DNA from: an uncultured Bacilli bacterium | GTDB taxonomy: Bacteria; Bacillota_I; Bacilli_A; RF39; UBA660 | Length of the DNA: 10,826 bases | Assembly: GCA_934131175.1 (NCBI GenBank) | Contig: CAKOZD010000028.1 | Span: 1-10,826 of the forward strand | Direction: 5' to 3' | Part shown: piece after piece, positions 1 through 6,389 of the stretch | Layout of the letters: each line of letters starts with the position of its first letter | How positions within the stretch are numbered: the stretch's first letter is position 1 | Notes under the pieces: generated by a model | What the model was told of the DNA's origin: nothing | Databases searched by the model: none | Seen by the model: only the letters and a program-made list of their open reading frames with translations | Position numbers and translations under genes: made by a program

Positions 1-68
1 CCCTTTGCCATTTTAGAGTTATAAAAAAATAAAGGGTTGCCCATACTATTGTGATAACTTTTTAAATA
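1..68. other. Intergenic left edge, no gene seen
   Basis: This stretch lies downstream of the recombinase stop codon, where serine-recombinase elements often have their outer end. It holds a 6 bp inverted repeat (CCCTTT at 1-6, AAAGGG at 31-36) and a short GGG-TTG-CCC motif (34-42) next to an A-rich run, which would read as a weak hairpin plus U-run on the minus strand. Neither is strong enough to call a terminator or an attachment site. No second copy of this sequence was found elsewhere in the window, so an element end here is only a guess from gene order. Confidence 0.3.
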
Positions 69-1682
69 TTAAACTAACTTACTTGCTATATTTGTAAGTT
101 CTTTAAATCTAAAAAATACTTTAACCTCTTTTTCATTGCCTTCATCATATATAACAATTCTACTAATCAAATTTTTTATTGTACTCCTAGATGGAGTTTT
201 TAATTTCATAAATTTTTCTACTGCTTCACGACATTTAGTAAATTCTTTTTCTTTTGATTTATCAGAAAATATCTTTAATTTATTTTCTATTTCTTCTTTT
301 TTAATCTTTAATTGTCTTAATTCATTCTCATGGCTATCTGATAGATTTTTATACACATCAACTGAAATAATTCCCTCAACTTTATCATTATACAAATTAG
401 AAATAATATTTAGTTTTTTATTTATGTCTTTTTCTAATCGGCTTAAATCATTTTCCATGTCATCTATATCACGATTATAAACATATACAGAATCTTCAAC
501 TAAATTTCTAATATCATAATGTTTGATAAATTCTTCGCCAACCTCGTTTAAAAAATTAATTATATCTTTTTCTAACAAACAATAGTTAAGCCTGTTAGGA
601 GTACATCCACTTTGTACACCTTTTCTTGTGTAATGATTACAATGTGTATATTGTGATGGAGATGATTTAGTCTTTTTAACATCAATACCTAAAGTATGAC
701 CGCATTTACCACAAAACATCATTCCTGATAATAAAAATCTGTCAAAGTTTCTATCTGCTGGGGTATGGCTTTTTTGTTTCAAAATTTGTTGTACTTTATC
801 AAAATCTTCTTTACTAATAATAGGTTCATGTGTATTTTCAACTATTATAAAATCTTTTTCTTTTAAATGCTTACATTTTTTTTGATTATAACTGACTTTT
901 TCATGTGTATGTTGAACCATATTTCCAATATACATTTGACTTTTTAATATATTTCTAACTGTTGAATTTTTCCAAATACCGAATCCATCATTTTCAGTTA
1001 CTAGTAGTCCTCTTGGCTCTTTTTTATAAACAATAGGAATAGGTATTTTTTCATCAGTTAGTTTTCTACATATTCTAGTAATTCCAAATCCTTCCAAACA
1101 TAGTTGATATATTAATTTAACAATTTTGGATGCTTCGGGATCAATAATTAATTTATGTTTGTCTTCTGGATTTTTAATATAACCATAGCATGGAAAACTT
1201 CCTATATATTCGCCACGTTCTTGTTTTACTCTAAATGATGAACGAACTTTTTTGGATACATCTCTTAGATACAAATCATTAACACCTAATCTTATGCCAA
1301 GCATAGAATCTCCAATATTGGAATCATAAGAATCATTGATAGCAATATATCTAACATCGTGTTCTAAAAAGTATTCTTCGATATAATTACCAGTTTTATA
1401 CATTTCACGACCAAGTCTAGATAAATCTTTTGTTATAACACAATTTATTTTTCCATATTCGATATCTTCAATCATTCTGGTAAATGCAGGTCTATCAAAA
1501 TTACCACCAGAATAACCATCGTCAACATATTCTTCAACTATTTTTAAATTATTATGTCTAGCAAAACCTTCAATTATTAATCTTTGACTTTGAATAGATG
1601 ATGATTCATCGTTTTTACCTAAGTCCTCTTTAGATAACCTTAAATATTCAGCACAATTATAGATTTTATTACCCATTAACAT
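69..1682 (-). CDS. Large serine recombinase (TnpX/TndX type)
   Basis: A 537-residue site-specific recombinase of the large serine family, which excises and integrates mobile elements through a covalent phosphoserine bond to DNA. Seen directly: the catalytic domain begins with AEYLRLSKED (nucleophile Ser17), then SIQSQR (29-34), DDGYSGGNFDRPAF (54-67) and KDLSRLGRE (85-93), the conserved arginine-bearing motifs. A zinc ribbon starts with FCGKCG near residue 323 and is completed by Cys residues near 348-360. A charged coiled-coil region follows at about 405-480. The length is close to TndX of Tn5397 and shorter than TnpX of Tn4451. The first ATG is chosen because AGGAGGG lies 9 nt upstream; the ATG two codons later is too far. 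It is the last gene of the element operon and no break is seen, so it is probably functional. Its target site is unknown. Confidence 0.93.
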   Translation of the reverse strand: MLMGNKIYNCAEYLRLSKEDLGKNDESSSIQSQRLIIEGFARHNNLKIVEEYVDDGYSGGNFDRPAFTRMIEDIEYGKINCVITKDLSRLGREMYKTGNYIEEYFLEHDVRYIAINDSYDSNIGDSMLGIRLGVNDLYLRDVSKKVRSSFRVKQERGEYIGSFPCYGYIKNPEDKHKLIIDPEASKIVKLIYQLCLEGFGITRICRKLTDEKIPIPIVYKKEPRGLLVTENDGFGIWKNSTVRNILKSQMYIGNMVQHTHEKVSYNQKKCKHLKEKDFIIVENTHEPIISKEDFDKVQQILKQKSHTPADRNFDRFLLSGMMFCGKCGHTLGIDVKKTKSSPSQYTHCNHYTRKGVQSGCTPNRLNYCLLEKDIINFLNEVGEEFIKHYDIRNLVEDSVYVYNRDIDDMENDLSRLEKDINKKLNIISNLYNDKVEGIISVDVYKNLSDSHENELRQLKIKKEEIENKLKIFSDKSKEKEFTKCREAVEKFMKLKTPSRSTIKNLISRIVIYDEGNEKEVKVFFRFKELTNIASKLV

Positions 1683-1709
1683 TTAATTATCCCTCCTAAT
1701 TTAATGGGT
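1671..1709 (-). promoter_or_regulatory. Inverted repeat flanking the recombinase ribosome binding site
   Basis: A perfect 9 bp inverted repeat (ACCCATTAA at 1671-1679, TTAATGGGT at 1701-1709) is separated by 21 nt that hold the recombinase AGGAGGG and its ATG (1680-1682). In the mRNA the stem would put the ribosome binding site in the loop with the start codon at the stem base. It could tune translation, or as DNA be a binding site for a regulator. The repeat is seen directly; its function is inferred. Confidence 0.45.
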
Positions 1710-1718
1710 TTTAAATGT

Positions 1719-1967
1719 CTATGCTTGAATGATAGCATCTTTTTTGTGTTTTGGCAAATCACTATTAACACCTCCAGTAAGTATTTGTTCATTTCTAATT
1801 TCTTCACGATAACACTTTTCTAAAATGTCTTTTAAATTTTTACCGTTTTTGTCAAAGAAAAATGAAAATTTAACTTTTTTATTATTGTAAATTTTCTCCA
1901 TATCATCACCTAGTTTAAAATTATGACAATTATGTTCATTTAATGAATTAGAAGCAAAATTAGACAT
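1719..1967 (-). CDS. Small protein of unknown function, mobile-element operon
   Basis: An 82-residue soluble protein with no recognised domain, no membrane segment and no signal peptide. The central part (VKFSFFFDKNGKNLKDILEKCYREEI) looks like a beta strand followed by an amphipathic helix, a pattern seen in small accessory ORFs next to recombinases in clostridial elements; the link to any named family (for example TnpW-like proteins) is a guess. It lies between the coupling protein and the recombinase. Two starts are possible. The first ATG overlaps the coupling-protein stop by 8 nt and has AAAGGA 8 nt upstream. An internal ATG at 1901 has AGGTGAT about 3-9 nt upstream and would give a 60-residue protein beginning MEKIYNNKK. 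A directionality factor is one possible role because of its position, but nothing in the sequence proves it. Confidence 0.7.
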   Translation of the reverse strand: MSNFASNSLNEHNCHNFKLGDDMEKIYNNKKVKFSFFFDKNGKNLKDILEKCYREEIRNEQILTGGVNSDLPKHKKDAIIQA

Positions 1968-3987
1968 TTTTATTTCCTTTCGTCAAAGTTAAATCTTTTT
2001 CTAGTGGGCTTTTCAAATGAATTTCAATAGTAGATTTAGTATTGTTACCATTATCAATCTCTAAATGATATACTTCTTTATTTATTTTTCCTTTTAAAAA
2101 TATTGATTCCTTTGTACTTAAAGGTTCTTTTAATTCAAAACTAGCAAATGTACGATTATTATTTTCTTTAAACTCAAATAATTTAATTTTATCTTTCAAT
2201 AAATCATTAACGACATCAACAACATTATTTAACTTATTAATTTCTTCTGTTTTAAACTTGTCATAAAATGAAAAATCTTCTTTACTTATTTCTTTGTTAT
2301 TTCTATTTCTGTATAATCTATCATATTTAGTTTGTATATTTTCAACTGTAAAATATGTATAACTTAAATCTTCAAGTGGAGTTATTTTTCTTTTTAATTC
2401 ACCACTTGAATAACAAGATAATTTTTTATATATAACAGTATCTCTAAATATTGGATAACCTATATTTGGAAATATGATAGTTTTGTAATGCAAGTTTTTA
2501 ACTTCATCTGGTGTTAATAAATCACGACCTATTAAGGATGTTGATTTATTACCGTTATAATTAGTTAAACTTACAGATTGACTTATAGAAGAAGATTCTA
2601 GGGTCATACGACCTAAGCGTTTACTTATTGCTTCTGCCGTTTGCATCGTGTTCGTCTTCAAGTAAGCCATCCCAGAATTATCAAGTATTATTTGAGCGAC
2701 TTCTTTACCATAAACATTGTCTAATTGACTTAAACTTTGAATAAACAGATGATATCTAAGTCCTCTTGAACGAGCAACAGAAATTATTGATTCAATACTT
2801 GGTTCTACAAGTGGTGGACAATTAGAAAATTCATCACATATCCAGTCTATTTCAATAGGACATTTTTTGTTTTCAGTAGAGTTAGCAAGTTTTACTAGTT
2901 CTTTATATAAAAGTCCTAGAATAATAGTTACAAGAGTATAATAAATTTTATCTTCATCTGGAACTATAACAAATAGTGCTGATTGTTCTTTACCTAATAT
3001 ATCAAAATCAAAATCAGATCTACTAGTTACATTAGCAACATTAACATCATCAAATATTGCCATTTTCTCACTAAAAACACTAGTAATTGATTTATAAGTA
3101 TTTTCACTAGATGATAGTATTGGTATTAAACTATCTTTAGATTTACTTCCATAAGGCTTTTGCTCTATATAAAACTTAAATTTTTTAGCATTTTTATCTT
3201 CCATAGTAGAATTTTGAAACTTACGAATAGATGTCATCGTTATTTGTTCTCTTTTAATTTTTCCATCTTTATATTCTTCTAAAAAGAAGCCAATTAAACC
3301 CTCTAATAGATTTTTAGCACTATTATTCCAAAAAGGATCTTTGCCTTGAGTTTTATCATAAGTAATCATTGATGACAAAGAAGTTATTAATCTATTAGTT
3401 TCTGCGTAACTAGATATAGATTTGTTTTGATAGTCAAGTTTTAGATTATTATCATAAGTTTCATTAACTAATTTGTCATACTTAATATAATTTTCATATT
3501 CACATATAATAGGTTCTAATATATTAATATGATTAGAAAGTTCAGGATGTCTAAAATCTATGGTTAAAACTTTATAACCTTTATCATGCAACATTTTAGA
3601 AGTCGTATGATAAATTTCTCCTTTAGGATCTGTTACAAAAACACTTCTTTTAACTTTAGCATTAGCAATAAAACTAATCATAGGAATAACTGCTGTTACA
3701 CTTTTACCAGAGCCACTTGATCCTAAATAAACATAATGGGGAGTTTCTTTATCAAACCATACATGAGATATATTTTTATCATAATAAACTGGGAAACCGA
3801 CTTCATTAATATTATTAATTTTTTCTTTTGTAAAATTCTTATTTATTTCATTAAATGTAGAAAATCTAGCCGAACCATACTCATTATTATTTTTAATTTT
3901 GTGCTTTGCGATAATTGGTTCTATATAAATAAAGCATATTATAAAAATTATTAGTATAGTAAGTAAGATAATAAGGGATAAACTCAT
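1960..3987 (-). CDS. VirD4/TraG-type coupling ATPase (T4CP)
   Basis: A 675-residue type IV coupling protein, the membrane ATPase that links a relaxase-DNA complex to the conjugation channel. Seen: one N-terminal membrane helix (about 3-22), the family motif NEYGSARFST (35-44), Walker A GSSGSGKS (89-96), VTDPKGE (118-124), Walker B with WICDEFSNCPP (DEF at 385-387), and the downstream ARSRGLRYHLFIQSLSQLDNVYG region typical of VirD4/TraG. The C-terminal 150 residues are charged and specific to this branch. The start ATG is preceded by GAGGG about 7 nt upstream. Only one obvious N-terminal helix is seen where many VirD4 proteins have two. No relaxase or VirB4 gene is present beside it, so whether it still works in transfer cannot be told here. 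Confidence 0.92.
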   Translation of the reverse strand: MSLSLIILLTILIIFIICFIYIEPIIAKHKIKNNNEYGSARFSTFNEINKNFTKEKINNINEVGFPVYYDKNISHVWFDKETPHYVYLGSSGSGKSVTAVIPMISFIANAKVKRSVFVTDPKGEIYHTTSKMLHDKGYKVLTIDFRHPELSNHINILEPIICEYENYIKYDKLVNETYDNNLKLDYQNKSISSYAETNRLITSLSSMITYDKTQGKDPFWNNSAKNLLEGLIGFFLEEYKDGKIKREQITMTSIRKFQNSTMEDKNAKKFKFYIEQKPYGSKSKDSLIPILSSSENTYKSITSVFSEKMAIFDDVNVANVTSRSDFDFDILGKEQSALFVIVPDEDKIYYTLVTIILGLLYKELVKLANSTENKKCPIEIDWICDEFSNCPPLVEPSIESIISVARSRGLRYHLFIQSLSQLDNVYGKEVAQIILDNSGMAYLKTNTMQTAEAISKRLGRMTLESSSISQSVSLTNYNGNKSTSLIGRDLLTPDEVKNLHYKTIIFPNIGYPIFRDTVIYKKLSCYSSGELKRKITPLEDLSYTYFTVENIQTKYDRLYRNRNNKEISKEDFSFYDKFKTEEINKLNNVVDVVNDLLKDKIKLFEFKENNNRTFASFELKEPLSTKESIFLKGKINKEVYHLEIDNGNNTKSTIEIHLKSPLEKDLTLTKGNKNV

Positions 3988-4011
3988 AGTCTATCCCTCA
4001 CTAAATTACTA

Positions 4012-4470
4012 CTATAAATCATAATCCTCCGTATTATCTAAATCCTTACGCAAAACTTCTTTTATAGCAAGTTCTAATCCATGATTTAAAGTAGGATTAT
4101 TTACAATTTGATCTCTAGTTAGTTCTAAGGCATCTAATGTTTCATTTAATTCATGGGTATAACTATATTCGTGATTCTCGAGTTCACTTACAAACATATC
4201 TTTAATATAACCATCACCAGTTTTATCAGATTCAATTAAATCATTATGTTCTTTTCTAAGTTTGTCCCACATATCACAATATTTTTTAACATCGGTTTTT
4301 CTTATAAATCCACCACCACCAATAGATACAACTTTATCCGTATCAGTAGATTTTAAACCTAATTCTTTCATGCTTTGATTAAATTGCTCATCAGAAAAAG
4401 CAAATTTCATCGGAAAAGTATCAACAATTTTTTGATGTTTTTCCTTTATCTCATCATATTTATTTTTCAT
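4012..4470 (-). CDS. Conserved mobile-element protein of unknown function
   Basis: A 152-residue acidic soluble protein. I recognise the pattern from clostridial integrative elements, where similar proteins with MKFAFSDEQF, SIGGGGFIRKTD and NHEYSYT-like motifs occur beside coupling proteins; it may match a DUF-type family (DUF7659 from memory, not verified). No enzyme motif is evident: the glycine run in SIGGGGFI is too short and misplaced for a nucleotide-binding loop claim. The start used is the ATG at 4470, which has GGAGG 9 nt upstream; the ATG at 4479 directly abuts that GGAGG and is unlikely. The gene overlaps the methyltransferase end by 11 nt and is followed by the coupling-protein gene after 24 nt, so all three are probably co-translated parts of one operon. 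Its role is unknown. Confidence 0.8.
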   Translation of the reverse strand: MKNKYDEIKEKHQKIVDTFPMKFAFSDEQFNQSMKELGLKSTDTDKVVSIGGGGFIRKTDVKKYCDMWDKLRKEHNDLIESDKTGDGYIKDMFVSELENHEYSYTHELNETLDALELTRDQIVNNPTLNHGLELAIKEVLRKDLDNTEDYDL

Positions 4471-5182
4471 TAACATCATCCTCCTTATTAACTTCTGATA
4501 TTCTCTTTAATGCAATATCATAATACTTTTTGTTAATTTCAAATCCTATAAATTTTCTATTTTCCAAAATACTAGCAACTGCTGTTGTACCACTTCCAAT
4601 AAAGCAATCTAGAACAACATCATTTTCTTTAGAACTATTTCTTATTAATTTTCTAATAAGTGGAAGTGGTTTTATTGTAGGATGTCCATATTTTTGTTTA
4701 TCTTTTATATTAAGAGTAGATAAATATATTGTTTTAGCATCTTCATAATTTTTAGGTTGACAAAATCCTTTTTTTCTAAAATATAAACAGTATTCTTTAT
4801 CTCCTAAATACTTATTACTATAAAGGGGCATAGGATTTGTTTTACCCCAAATAATAATTTCTAATTTACAATCAAGTTGCTCAATAAAATATTTTATATA
4901 CATAGGTATTTGTCTACCATTACACCATATATAAATATTTATATTTTTCATAACTCTAATTAACTCATCAAGAATAGAAATATCAAATCCGTCAGTTAAA
5001 TTATTGTCTATTAATTCTTTTTCTAAATTTTTAACATCTTTAGCAACTCTTGAGTCACCAGTTTTTCCACCCTTAGTACAAATATCATAAGGTGGATCAA
5101 TAATTACTAGATCAATAGAGTTATCTGGTATTTTTTTAATGCCTAATAGACAATCTTCATTGAATATTTTATTTGTTTCCAA
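4460..5182 (-). CDS. Orphan beta-class DNA N4/N6 methyltransferase
   Basis: About 240 residues. It should transfer a methyl group from S-adenosylmethionine to the exocyclic amine of adenine or cytosine in a specific DNA site. The catalytic motif DPPY (residues 29-32) comes before the cofactor motif DCFIGSGTT (192-200), the motif order of the beta class, and HPTIKP (167-172) is the usual lead-in to the cofactor domain. The middle region would set target specificity, which I cannot predict. No restriction endonuclease lies nearby, so it is likely a solitary enzyme, perhaps for host-restriction evasion or regulation. The start is probably TTG at 5182, with AAAGGA 9 nt upstream and the usual short lead before NEDCLLG. 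An ATG at 5200 in the same frame has no ribosome binding site. It overlaps the XRE gene end. Confidence 0.88.
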   Translation of the reverse strand: METNKIFNEDCLLGIKKIPDNSIDLVIIDPPYDICTKGGKTGDSRVAKDVKNLEKELIDNNLTDGFDISILDELIRVMKNINIYIWCNGRQIPMYIKYFIEQLDCKLEIIIWGKTNPMPLYSNKYLGDKEYCLYFRKKGFCQPKNYEDAKTIYLSTLNIKDKQKYGHPTIKPLPLIRKLIRNSSKENDVVLDCFIGSGTTAVASILENRKFIGFEINKKYYDIALKRISEVNKEDDVNEK

Positions 5183-5426
5183 TAGAAGATTTCCTTTCAT
5201 ATAAAAAGGTAGGAAATATATCCCACCTTAACCTAAGTAAATAATCATAATCTATGTTAAATACTTTACTTAATCTATATAAAAAAACACCACTAATATT
5301 TTCTGTTTTATCATTTTCTATATTGCTTAAAGTAGATATAGAAATATCAGTCATATTAGATAGTGTTTTTAAAGTTAATTTGTTTTTTATTCTTTCTTGT
5401 TTTAAAATTTTTCCTATTTTATTCAA
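5169..5426 (-). CDS. XRE-family (Cro/CI-type) transcriptional regulator
   Basis: An 85-residue DNA-binding protein that is little more than one helix-turn-helix domain: MNKIGKILKQERIKNKLTLKTLSNMTDISISTLSNIEN covers the first helices, with ISISTLSNIE as the recognition region, followed by FLYRLSKVFNIDYDYLL, the typical closing helices. It probably controls the element operon it heads. The start is called at TTG 5426, because GGAGG (5434-5438) is 7 nt upstream of it; the in-frame ATG at 5432 sits only 1 nt from that GGAGG. The last 20 or so codons (RWDIFPTFLYERKSSIGNK) fall in a terminator-like hairpin and overlap the methyltransferase start, so this tail may matter more as RNA than as protein. 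No clear promoter is visible in the short gap upstream. Confidence 0.85.
   Translation of the reverse strand: MNKIGKILKQERIKNKLTLKTLSNMTDISISTLSNIENDKTENISGVFLYRLSKVFNIDYDYLLRLRWDIFPTFLYERKSSIGNK
5203..5229 (-). terminator. Terminator-like hairpin within the 3' end of the XRE gene
   Basis: On the minus strand, AAGGTGGGA pairs with TCCTACCTT (9 bp, one G-U pair) around a 6 nt loop and is followed by a T run (five T, the first two within the stem). It lies inside the XRE coding sequence and just before the methyltransferase start. It could act as an attenuator that lowers expression of the downstream element genes. Seen directly as sequence; activity is inferred. Confidence 0.5.
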
Positions 5427-5448
5427 TAACATTCCTCCTTTTGTATAA

Positions 5449-5474
5449 TAAAAAGACCAACAATTAAGTTGATC
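5449..5474 (-). terminator. Intrinsic terminator after the zinc operon
   Basis: On the minus strand, GATCAAC and GTTGGTC form a 7 bp stem (one G-U pair) with a 6 nt loop TTAATT, followed by TTTTTATTAT. It begins 12 nt after the stop codon of the last zinc-operon gene and is a plausible Rho-independent terminator of moderate strength. The same palindrome ends only about 10 nt before the ribosome binding site of the XRE gene, so it could instead, or also, be an operator for that regulator. Confidence 0.6.
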
Positions 5475-5486
5475 TCGTAAATATTT

Positions 5487-6389
5487 TTAATTTCCTAAAT
5501 CATATTTATCCATTATAGAGCAAGAACCATCATCGTAAGAATAACATGGGTATGCATATTGTTCTTCTTTATTACCATCGATTTCATTAATATTAATAAC
5601 CTTTATTGCAAGAATATTATATCCTTCGGTATCTTGAGTTTTTTCTAAAACTCCTTCTATCTCATACCAAGTATTTTCTTTTACTCTTGATAAATCATAT
5701 TTGGCATAAAATCCACCAAATCCAGCATCAGCTGCACAACAACTTATAATATATTTACCTATAGCGAAGTATCCACTTGGTAGATAAGGAAGTCCTTTTT
5801 TTACAGCAAAACCTCTAACCCTAATTTTTTTACCAACAAACTTATTTGGATCATAGCCATTTCCTTCTGGGTATGATAAGATTCCTGAAAGCATAGAATA
5901 ACTGGCATCAACAACATCATAGTCAATACTAGAAAAATCATATGTTGGTGTTTGTTCTTGAACTGAATTATTTGTTGTTTCTTCCTCGGTTTTGGTGATT
6001 TCTGAATTTTCCTCTTTCGATTCTTCTAAATTGGTTTCTTTTTTATCATCTGTTTTATTATTATCTTTAGTTACTGATGATACCTTCTGTTTAGAAGTAT
6101 TACTAAAATTATTTCTATTATTTGCTAAACTTGTAGATAATCTACCATTACCTGCAAATATTATCATGAGTATTGGAAGTAATAAAACTAAATCGCTAAA
6201 CTTGAATTTATAATGTATGTGATTATTAAAACACATTACTAAACCAATTAAAAATAAAACTGGAACAGACCACAATATATATTTTTGCATTTGTGGTGCT
6301 AAATAATTTTTTAAATTATTGCTAAATTTTACATATAAAATCAAGAAAGTATATGCAAAGCAAACTATTCCTAAAAAATGCTTTTTCAT
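5487..6389 (-). CDS. YcgQ/TIGR03943-type putative permease subunit
   Basis: A 300-residue membrane protein, partner of the permease gene immediately upstream; the two genes occur as pairs (UPF0703/UPF0718, YcgQ/YcgR in Bacillus). Seen: three N-terminal hydrophobic helices (about 5-20, 38-55, 66-79), a long polar, acidic Ser/Thr/Glu-rich linker (about 81-150), then a globular domain with KIRVRGFAVKKG, a central CCAADA motif (217-222) and YEIEGVLEK, all features of the TIGR03943 family. The two adjacent Cys of CCAADA, and Cys residues in the tail near PCYSYDDGSCS, are possible metal ligands. The start is the ATG at 6389, with AGGAGG 6 nt upstream; it overlaps the permease TGA as ATGA. An earlier in-frame ATG at 6413 has no ribosome binding site. 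Placement in a zinc operon suggests zinc traffic; the biochemical role is not established by sequence. Confidence 0.85.
   Translation of the reverse strand: MKKHFLGIVCFAYTFLILYVKFSNNLKNYLAPQMQKYILWSVPVLFLIGLVMCFNNHIHYKFKFSDLVLLLPILMIIFAGNGRLSTSLANNRNNFSNTSKQKVSSVTKDNNKTDDKKETNLEESKEENSEITKTEEETTNNSVQEQTPTYDFSSIDYDVVDASYSMLSGILSYPEGNGYDPNKFVGKKIRVRGFAVKKGLPYLPSGYFAIGKYIISCCAADAGFGGFYAKYDLSRVKENTWYEIEGVLEKTQDTEGYNILAIKVININEIDGNKEEQYAYPCYSYDDGSCSIMDKYDLGN

Noticed and set aside
31..50. GGG-loop-CCC hairpin next to an A/T run after the recombinase
   Set aside because: The stem has only 3 bp, too weak for a convincing intrinsic terminator.
1..68. Attachment site of the element
   Set aside because: Gene order makes it possible, but no matching repeat was found near 5430-5490 or elsewhere in the window, so it cannot be supported.
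69..5426. Restriction-modification or toxin-antitoxin system
   Set aside because: There is a methyltransferase and an XRE regulator, but no nuclease or toxin-like gene next to them.
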